Positions 58,607 through 64,000 of a stretch of DNA of 64,000 nt are shown here, piece after piece. This stretch comes from Anaeromyxobacter diazotrophicus. Lineage in GTDB: Bacteria > Myxococcota > Myxococcia > Myxococcales > Anaeromyxobacteraceae. The stretch is from the NCBI RefSeq assembly GCF_013340205.1, contig NZ_BJTG01000001.1, positions 496,001 to 560,000 of the forward strand, in the 5' to 3' direction. Position 1 is the stretch's first letter; each line of letters opens with the position of its first letter. The position numbers and the translations under genes are program-made. The notes beneath the pieces are model-generated. The model was not told the DNA's origin. It searched no databases and saw only the letters and a list, made by a program, of their open reading frames with translations.

Positions 58607-60916
58607 GTGCCCCCTCCTTCACCCCCGGCGGAAGGCCTCCGCATCACCATCCGCGGCACGGTGCAGGGCGTCGGGATGCGCCCGTTCGTGTACCGGGTGG
58701 CCGGGGTGGAGGGGGTGCGCGGCCGCGTCCGGAACGACGCGCGCGGCGTGACCATCGAGGCCTTCGCCGGCGCCGAGGCGCTGCGCCGGTTCGTGGCGCG
58801 GCTCGAGGCGGAGCGCCCGCCCGCGGCGCGCTTCGACGCGCTCGCCTGCGAGCGCATCCCGGACGAGCCGGTCGAGGGCTTCGCCATCGTGGAGAGCGAG
58901 GGCGCGGCCGCGGCGGCGCCGCGCGTCTCGATCCCGCCCGATCTCGCCACCTGCCCCGACTGCCTGCGCGAGCTCTTCGACCCGGCCGACCGGCGCTACC
59001 GCTACCCGTTCACGAACTGCACCAGCTGCGGGCCGCGCTTCACCATCGCCCGGGGCGTGCCCTACGACCGCGCGCTCACCACCATGGCGCCGTTCGCCCT
59101 CTGCCCCGCCTGCCGGCGCGAGTACGAGGACCCGCGCGACCGGCGCTTCCACGCCGAGCCGAACGCCTGCCCCGCCTGCGGCCCGCACCTCGCGCTGCTC
59201 GCGCCCGACGGACGGCCGCTGGCCGAGCGCGAGGAGGCGCTCGCCGCCGCGGTCCAGGCGCTGCGCGAGGGCCGGATCGTGGCGGTGAAGGGCGTGGGCG
59301 GCTTCCACCTCGCCTGCGACGCGCGCGCGCCGGCGGCGGTGGCGCGGCTCCGGCTGCGCAAGCGGCGCGAGGAGAAGCCGCTCGCGGTCATGCCGCGCGA
59401 CCTGGCCGAGGCGGAGCTCCTCTGCGAGCTCGGCGACGCCGAGCGCCGCCTCCTCACCTCGCCCGAGCGGCCCATCGTGCTCGCGCCGCGCCGCGACGGG
59501 TGCGACGTCGCGCCCGAGGTCGCCCCCGACACGCCGCTCCTCGGCCTGCTCTTGCCCTACGCGCCGCTCCACCACCTCCTGCTCGAGGGCGTGCGCCGCC
59601 CGCTCGTCATGACGAGCGCGAACCTGTCGGAGGAGCCCATCGCCTACCGCGACGGCGAGGCGGTGGCGCGCCTCTCCGGCGTCGCCGACCTCCTGCTCGT
59701 CCACGACCGCGAGATCGAGACCCGCGCCGACGACTCGGTGGCGCGGGTGGTGGCAGGCGCGCCGGTGCTGCTGCGCCGGTCGCGAGGGTACGCGCCGCGC
59801 CCGGTGCGGCTGGCGCGCGCGCTCGGGCGCCCGGTGCTGGCGGTGGGGGCGCTCCTCAAGAACACCTTCTGCCTCGGGGTGGGCGACGCGGCGCACCTCG
59901 GCCCGCACATCGGCGACCTCGAGAACCTCGAGACGCTCGCGTCCTTCGAGGGGGCGGTGGCGCGCCTGGAGCAGTTCCTGCGCGCGCGGCCGGCGCTCCT
60001 CGCCCACGACCTCCACCCCGACTTCACCTCCACCCGCTACGCGCTGGAGCGCGCGCGCGCGGAGGGCCTGCCCGCCGTCGCCGTACAGCACCACCACGCG
60101 CACGCCGCGGGCTGCATGGCCGAGCACGGGCTCGAGGGCCCCGCGCTCGCGCTCACCTGGGACGGCACCGGCCTCGGCGACGACGGCGCGGCCTGGGGCG
60201 GCGAGCTCCTGCTCGCGCGCTACGGCGGCTACGAGCGGCTCGCCACCTTCCGGCCGGTGGCGCTCGCCGGCGGCGACAAGGCCATCCGGGAGCCGTGGCG
60301 CGTCGCGCTGGCGGCGCTCGACGACGCCTTCGGGGGCGCCCCGCCGCTCGAGGCCCTGCCGCTCTTCCGGGCGGCGCCGGCGGGAGAGGTGGCGCTGGTG
60401 CGGCAGATGATCGCGCGCGGCTTCAACGCCCCGCCCGCGCACGGCGCCGGCCGGCTCTTCGACGCGGCGGCCGCGCTGGCGCTGGCCCGCCCGCGCGCCG
60501 GCTACGAGGGGCAGCTGGCGATGGCGCTCGAGGCCGTGGCCGGCGGCACCTCGCCTGGCCGCTACGCCTTCCACGTCGACACCTCGACGGCGCCCTGGCA
60601 GCTCGACTGGCGGCCGCTCGTGCGCGAGCTCGCCGGGGACGTGGTGGCCGGCCGGCCCGCCGGGCTTGTCGCGGCGCGCTTCCACGGGGCCCTGGTGGCC
60701 GCGGCCGCGGAGCTCGTCCGCCTCGCCGCGGCGCGGCACGGCCGCCTGCCGGTCGTGCTCTCCGGCGGCTGCTTCGCCAACGCCCGGCTCGCCGAGGGCA
60801 TCATCCACGAGCTGTCAGGTGTTTTTCAGGTATACCTGCCGCGCGCCGCCCCGCCTGGGGATGGGGGCATCGCGCTCGGGCAGGCGGTCGTCGCGGACGC
60901 GCGCGCTGGCGCGTGA
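58607..60916 (+). CDS. hypF: Carbamoyltransferase HypF
   Basis: A 769-residue protein that makes the cyanide ligands of the hydrogenase Fe centre from carbamoyl phosphate. Domains in order: acylphosphatase (GTVQGVGMRPFVYRVA, residues 10-90), two zinc-finger pairs (CPDC, CTSC, CPAC, CPAC; about 105-190), a YrdC-like domain (KGVGGFHLACDA, KRREEKPLAVM) and a Kae1-like domain (VQHHHAHAAGCMAEH with metal-binding His; late SGGCFANARL). All main sites are intact. It starts with GTG; a GGA element is just upstream. The hypC gene follows after 19 bases. Confidence 0.97.
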   Translation: MPPPSPPAEGLRITIRGTVQGVGMRPFVYRVAGVEGVRGRVRNDARGVTIEAFAGAEALRRFVARLEAERPPAARFDALACERIPDEPVEGFAIVESEGAAAAAPRVSIPPDLATCPDCLRELFDPADRRYRYPFTNCTSCGPRFTIARGVPYDRALTTMAPFALCPACRREYEDPRDRRFHAEPNACPACGPHLALLAPDGRPLAEREEALAAAVQALREGRIVAVKGVGGFHLACDARAPAAVARLRLRKRREEKPLAVMPRDLAEAELLCELGDAERRLLTSPERPIVLAPRRDGCDVAPEVAPDTPLLGLLLPYAPLHHLLLEGVRRPLVMTSANLSEEPIAYRDGEAVARLSGVADLLLVHDREIETRADDSVARVVAGAPVLLRRSRGYAPRPVRLARALGRPVLAVGALLKNTFCLGVGDAAHLGPHIGDLENLETLASFEGAVARLEQFLRARPALLAHDLHPDFTSTRYALERARAEGLPAVAVQHHHAHAAGCMAEHGLEGPALALTWDGTGLGDDGAAWGGELLLARYGGYERLATFRPVALAGGDKAIREPWRVALAALDDAFGGAPPLEALPLFRAAPAGEVALVRQMIARGFNAPPAHGAGRLFDAAAALALARPRAGYEGQLAMALEAVAGGTSPGRYAFHVDTSTAPWQLDWRPLVRELAGDVVAGRPAGLVAARFHGALVAAAAELVRLAAARHGRLPVVLSGGCFANARLAEGIIHELSGVFQVYLPRAAPPGDGGIALGQAVVADARAGA

Positions 60917-60935
60917 GCCGAGGAGGAGCTTCACC

Positions 60936-61229
60936 ATGTGTCTCGGGGTCCCAGGCAAGGTGCTCGAGGTGAACGGCCTCGAGGCGACGGTCGACTTCTT
61001 CGGCGTGAAGAAGCTGCTCCGCCTCGACATCGTCGACGAGCCGGTGGCGGTCGGCGACTACGTGCTGAACCACGTCGGCTTCGCCATCCGGCGCATCCCG
61101 CCGGACGAGGTGGGCGTGACGCTGGAGCTGTTCGAGCAGGTCCTCAAGGACGCCGCGGCGGGCGACCTCATGGCCGAGGACGTCCGCGGCGAGATGGCGG
61201 CCGGCGCCAAGGTCCCGGAGAAGGCCTGA
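60936..61229 (+). CDS. hypC: Hydrogenase chaperone HypC
   Basis: A 97-residue HypC/HupF chaperone. It begins MCLGVPGKVLEV with the essential N-terminal Cys2, which coordinates the iron carried to the hydrogenase large subunit with HypD. GAGGAGG precedes the ATG. The C-terminal 20 residues are longer than in E. coli HypC and Ala/Lys-rich. It lies between hypF and hypD in a tight operon. Confidence 0.96.
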   Translation: MCLGVPGKVLEVNGLEATVDFFGVKKLLRLDIVDEPVAVGDYVLNHVGFAIRRIPPDEVGVTLELFEQVLKDAAAGDLMAEDVRGEMAAGAKVPEKA

Positions 61230-61231
61230 CC

Positions 61232-62371
61232 ATGGCGCTCCAGGTGGAGGCCCAGGAGCTGAAGTTCCGCGACCCGGCCCGCGCGCGCGAGCTGGCGCAG
61301 GCGCTCGAGCGCGAGGTGAAGGCCATCGGCCGCTCGCCGGTGAACGTCATGCACGTGTGCGGCAGCCACGAGCAGGCCATCGCCCGCTTCGGCCTGCGCG
61401 CCGCCTTCCCGCGCGACCTCTCGGTCATCATGGGCCCCGGCTGCCCGGTCTGCGTCACCGACACCCCCGAGGTGGACGAGGCGGTGGCGCTCGCGGCCAT
61501 GGGCGCCCGCGTCTGCACCTACGGCGACATGCTGAAGCTGCCCGGCGCGCAGAAGTCGCTCGGCGACGCGCAGGCCGACGGCGGCAAGGTCGAGGTCGTC
61601 TACAGCGTCTCGCAGGCGGTGGAGGTGGCGAAGCGCCACCCGCTGGAGCAGGTGGTCTTCTTCGCGAGCGGGTTCGAGACCACCGCCGTCGCGACGGCCG
61701 CGGTGCTGCTCGCCGGCGTCCCCGACAACTTCTCGGTGCTCTCCTCGCACAAGTACGTGCCGGCCGCCATGGAGGTGGTGTCGGCCATGCCGGAGACGCA
61801 CATCGAGGGCTACATCGCCGCCGGCCACGCCGCCATCATCACCGGCTGGGAGATCTTCGTCCCCTTCGCGCGGAAGACCGGCGCGCCGGTGGTGGTGGCC
61901 GGCTTCGAGCCGCTCGACGTGCTGGCCGCGCTGGTGAAGCTGGTCGAGCTCATCAAGGAGCGCCGGCCCGAGGTGGCGAACATGTACCCGCGCTGCGTCA
62001 CCCGCGAGGGGAACCAGCCGGCGCAGGAGAAGCTCTGGAAGGTCTTCCAGACCACCACCGGCGACTGGCGCGGCATCGCGCGCGTGCCGTCGGGGAACCT
62101 GGACCTCCGGCCGGAGTGGGCGCACGTGGACGCGCGCAAGCGGTTCCGCATCGACACGAGCCTGGTCGGCGGCAAGGTCGAGAACGAGCTCGCGAAGCAG
62201 TGCCTCTGCGGCGACATCATGTCGGGGCTCAAGAACCCGCACGACTGCAAGCTCTTCGGCAAGGAGTGCCGCCCCGACTCGCCGGTGGGCGCGTGCATGG
62301 TCTCCTCGGAGGGCGCCTGCCGCATCTGGCACCAGTACGGCGGCATCCCCGATCTTCGAGAGGTGGGCTAG
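61232..62371 (+). CDS. hypD: Hydrogenase maturation protein HypD
   Basis: A 379-residue iron-sulfur scaffold that assembles Fe(CN)2CO with HypC. Conserved motifs are HVCGSHE (near residue 45), GPGCPVCVT, FFASGFETTAVAT and the C-terminal cluster ligands in KQCLCGDIMSG, GKECRPDSPVGACM and EGACRIW, which hold a [4Fe-4S] cluster. The ATG is two bases after the hypC stop, and the hypE ATG follows the stop directly. Confidence 0.97.
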   Translation: MALQVEAQELKFRDPARARELAQALEREVKAIGRSPVNVMHVCGSHEQAIARFGLRAAFPRDLSVIMGPGCPVCVTDTPEVDEAVALAAMGARVCTYGDMLKLPGAQKSLGDAQADGGKVEVVYSVSQAVEVAKRHPLEQVVFFASGFETTAVATAAVLLAGVPDNFSVLSSHKYVPAAMEVVSAMPETHIEGYIAAGHAAIITGWEIFVPFARKTGAPVVVAGFEPLDVLAALVKLVELIKERRPEVANMYPRCVTREGNQPAQEKLWKVFQTTTGDWRGIARVPSGNLDLRPEWAHVDARKRFRIDTSLVGGKVENELAKQCLCGDIMSGLKNPHDCKLFGKECRPDSPVGACMVSSEGACRIWHQYGGIPDLREVG

Positions 62372-63391
62372 ATGGCCGGTCCGGATCGCGTCGCCCTGAA
62401 GCACGGAGCGGGGGGGCGCGCCATGCGCGCGCTCATCGAGGACGTCTTCCTGCCGCTGGGGGGCCCGGTGGACGGCGTCGGGCTGTCCGCCATGGACGAC
62501 GGCGCCGCGCTGCGCGTCGGCGACCAGTGGCTCGTCGTCACCACCGACTCGCACGTGGTGCAGCCCATCTTCTTCCCGGGCGGCGACATCGGCCGCATCT
62601 CCGTCTGCGGCACCGTCAACGACCTCGCCATGATGGGCGCCACCGAGCCGCTCGGCCTCACCTGCGCGGTGGTGATCGAGGAGGGCTTCCCGCGCGAGGC
62701 GCTGGAGCGGATCCGCGACTCGATGAAGCGCGCCTGCGAGGAGGCCGGCGTCACCATCGTCACCGGCGACACCAAGGTGATGGGCAAGGGCGAGGTGGAC
62801 GGGATCGTCCTCAACACGGCCGGGTTCGCGCTCGCGCGGCGGATCGTGCGGGACGACGGGCTCCGGCCCGGCGACCGGATCATCGTCACCGGCACGGTCG
62901 GCGACCACGGCATGGCGGTCATGACGCGGCGCCGCGACCTCCAGATCGAGGGCGACCTGCGCTCCGACGTGGCGCCGCTGAACGGCCTCGTCCGGGCGGC
63001 GCTCCAGGCGGGCGGTGAGGCGGTGGTGGCCATGAAGGACCCCACCCGCGGCGGGCTCGCCTCGGTGCTGCACGAGTTCGCGCAGAAGGCGAAGGTCGGG
63101 GTGGTCCTCGACGGCCCGTCGGTGCCGGTCACCCACGAGGTGCAGGCCGCCGCCGAGATGCTCGGCATCGACCCGCTGGTGGTGGCGAACGAGGGCAAGG
63201 CGGTGCTGGGCGTCCGGCCGGAGGCGGTCGACCGCGTGCTGGCGGCGCTCCGGGCGCACCCGCAGGGGCGGCGGGCGGCGGTGGTGGGCACCGCCGTCGC
63301 CGAGCGCCCCGGCAACGTCATCCTCGACACCGGCCTCGGCCGGCGGCTCCTCGCCGAGAGCGACGGCGAGCCGCTGCCGCGCATCTGCTAG
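62372..63391 (+). CDS. hypE: Carbamoyl dehydratase HypE
   Basis: A 339-residue HypE that dehydrates the HypF-derived thiocarbamate on its own C-terminal cysteine. The C-terminus is LPRIC, the required PRxC ending. The ATP-binding start HGAGGRAMRALIEDVF, GDTKVMGKG and MKDPTRGGLASVLHEFA are the PurM/SelD-like motifs. It begins directly behind hypD. Confidence 0.97.
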   Translation: MAGPDRVALKHGAGGRAMRALIEDVFLPLGGPVDGVGLSAMDDGAALRVGDQWLVVTTDSHVVQPIFFPGGDIGRISVCGTVNDLAMMGATEPLGLTCAVVIEEGFPREALERIRDSMKRACEEAGVTIVTGDTKVMGKGEVDGIVLNTAGFALARRIVRDDGLRPGDRIIVTGTVGDHGMAVMTRRRDLQIEGDLRSDVAPLNGLVRAALQAGGEAVVAMKDPTRGGLASVLHEFAQKAKVGVVLDGPSVPVTHEVQAAAEMLGIDPLVVANEGKAVLGVRPEAVDRVLAALRAHPQGRRAAVVGTAVAERPGNVILDTGLGRRLLAESDGEPLPRIC

Positions 63392-63398
63392 GCCCGCC

Positions 63399-63743
63399 AT
63401 GCACGAGTACTCGCTCGTCGAGGCGCTCATCCGGCGCGTGGAGGAGGAGGCGCGGAGCCGCCGCGCCGTCGCCATCCACGGCCTCAAGGTGAGCCTGGGG
63501 GAGCTGGCCGGCGTCGACCCGGAGCTCTTCCAGACCGCCTTCGAGACCTTCCGCCAGGGCACGCTCTGCGAGCGGACCGCGCTCGAGGTGGTGCACTACC
63601 CCGCCCGCTGGGTCTGCCCCCGCTGCGGCAAGACCTTCGCGCGCGGCGACATCCTCCGCTGCGAGCCGTGCGGCGCGCCGGCCCAGCTCACCCCGCAGAG
63701 CGACGCCCTGCTCCTCGACGCCATCGACATGGAGATCCCCTGA
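63399..63743 (+). CDS. hypA: Nickel chaperone HypA
   Basis: A 114-residue HypA that delivers Ni to the hydrogenase large subunit. It begins MHEYSLVEALI with the Ni-binding His2, and has two CxxC pairs for zinc (CPRCGKTF and CEPCGAP). It starts seven bases after hypE; its TGA overlaps the hypB ATG (TGATG). Confidence 0.96.
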   Translation: MHEYSLVEALIRRVEEEARSRRAVAIHGLKVSLGELAGVDPELFQTAFETFRQGTLCERTALEVVHYPARWVCPRCGKTFARGDILRCEPCGAPAQLTPQSDALLLDAIDMEIP

Positions 63744-64000
63744 TGTGCACCACCTGTGGCTGCGGTGACCCCGAGCTCGTGCCGGTCGAGCTCCACGAGA
63801 AGATCCTGGCCGGCAACGACCGCATCGCGGCCCACAACCGCGAGCACTTCCGCGAGGCGGGGGTGCTGGCCCTCAACATCATGGGCTCGCCCGGCTCGGG
63901 GAAGACCGCGCTCCTCGAGGCGAGCGCCCGCGTGCTCGGCGGCGTCCGGCTGGGCGCCGTCTCGGCCGACCTCGCCACCGACAACGACGCCCAGCGCCTC
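63743..64000 (+). CDS. hypB: Hydrogenase nickel GTPase HypB, N-terminal part
   Basis: The first 86 codons of HypB; the gene runs off the right edge. The N-terminal MCTTCGCGD is the high-affinity Ni motif CxxCGC, without the His-rich stretch of some HypB proteins. The GTPase P-loop is GSPGSGKTALLEA. HypB acts with HypA in Ni insertion. The ATG overlaps the hypA stop, so translation is coupled. Confidence 0.96.
   Translation, partial: MCTTCGCGDPELVPVELHEKILAGNDRIAAHNREHFREAGVLALNIMGSPGSGKTALLEASARVLGGVRLGAVSADLATDNDAQRL

Overview
The window looks like a chromosomal segment of a high-GC deltaproteobacterium/myxobacterial relative, most like Anaeromyxobacter. The reasons are the very high GC content, strong third-position G/C codon use, many orphan sensor kinases and chemoreceptors, a multiheme c-type cytochrome, and [NiFe]-hydrogenase maturation genes. 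This assignment is an inference from gene content; no rRNA or marker search was possible. About 50 protein genes and two tRNAs fill most of the sequence. I saw no transposase, phage gene, integrase, CRISPR array or rRNA.

Layout. 1-3.3 kb: arginine biosynthesis (argC 3' part, an in-frame ArgJ-ArgB fusion, argR). 3.5-9.8 kb: a Cache-type chemoreceptor, a protoporphyrinogen-oxidase-like flavoprotein, an orphan receiver protein and a translationally coupled pair of WYL regulators. 9.9-15.5 kb: a DUF1054-like protein, a membrane-anchored coiled-coil protein, a sensor kinase coupled to an M16 peptidase, a bacteriohemerythrin and a small unknown protein. 15.5-20.1 kb (minus strand): rapA-like ATPase, argE, dapF. 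20.2-20.5 kb: tRNA-Val and tRNA-Asp with a clear promoter and terminator. 20.5-26.5 kb: PAS kinase, an exported metallo-beta-lactamase-fold protein, a Tat-exported metallophosphoesterase and a lipoprotein with two histidine-phosphatase-like halves. 26.9-30.8 kb: monomeric isocitrate dehydrogenase, malate dehydrogenase, thiol peroxidase. 30.9-32.2 kb: an octaheme cytochrome whose reading frame is interrupted by one in-frame TGA. 32.4-40.8 kb: FmdB zinc ribbon, OmpA lipoprotein, NSS transporter, PAP2 phosphatase, K+/H+ antiporter, a short radical-SAM protein, fused trehalose synthase/phosphatase and a small basic protein. 40.8-47.7 kb: CstA transporter, PAS kinase, a duplicated DUF6328-like membrane protein and a double-kinase hybrid sensor with an ethylene-receptor-like membrane domain. 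47.8-52.8 kb: OmpA/glycine-zipper lipoprotein, a chemoreceptor paired with a periplasmic binding protein, a small exported protein and a cold-shock protein. 53.1-57.2 kb: a complete CUT1-type ABC importer. 57.2-64 kb: a monoheme cytochrome and the hydrogenase maturation set (protease, hypF, C, D, E, A and the start of hypB).

The most notable points are these. (1) The octaheme cytochrome may be a selenoprotein: the TGA lies between haem motifs 1 and 2, the frame stays open on both sides, and a small hairpin follows it. (2) One hybrid kinase keeps the Asp, Tyr, Phe, Cys and His pattern of the plant ETR1 ethylene-binding domain. (3) Several genes without a Shine-Dalgarno sequence have a TA-rich -10-like hexamer placed exactly six (or seven) bases before the start codon, which suggests leaderless transcription. 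(4) A chemoreceptor and a solute-binding protein form a two-gene unit with no permease. (5) ArgJ and ArgB are fused, and the ArgB glycine loop is altered.

Most genes start at ATG or GTG with a GGAGG-like site. Long antisense open frames are common because of the GC bias and were not annotated.
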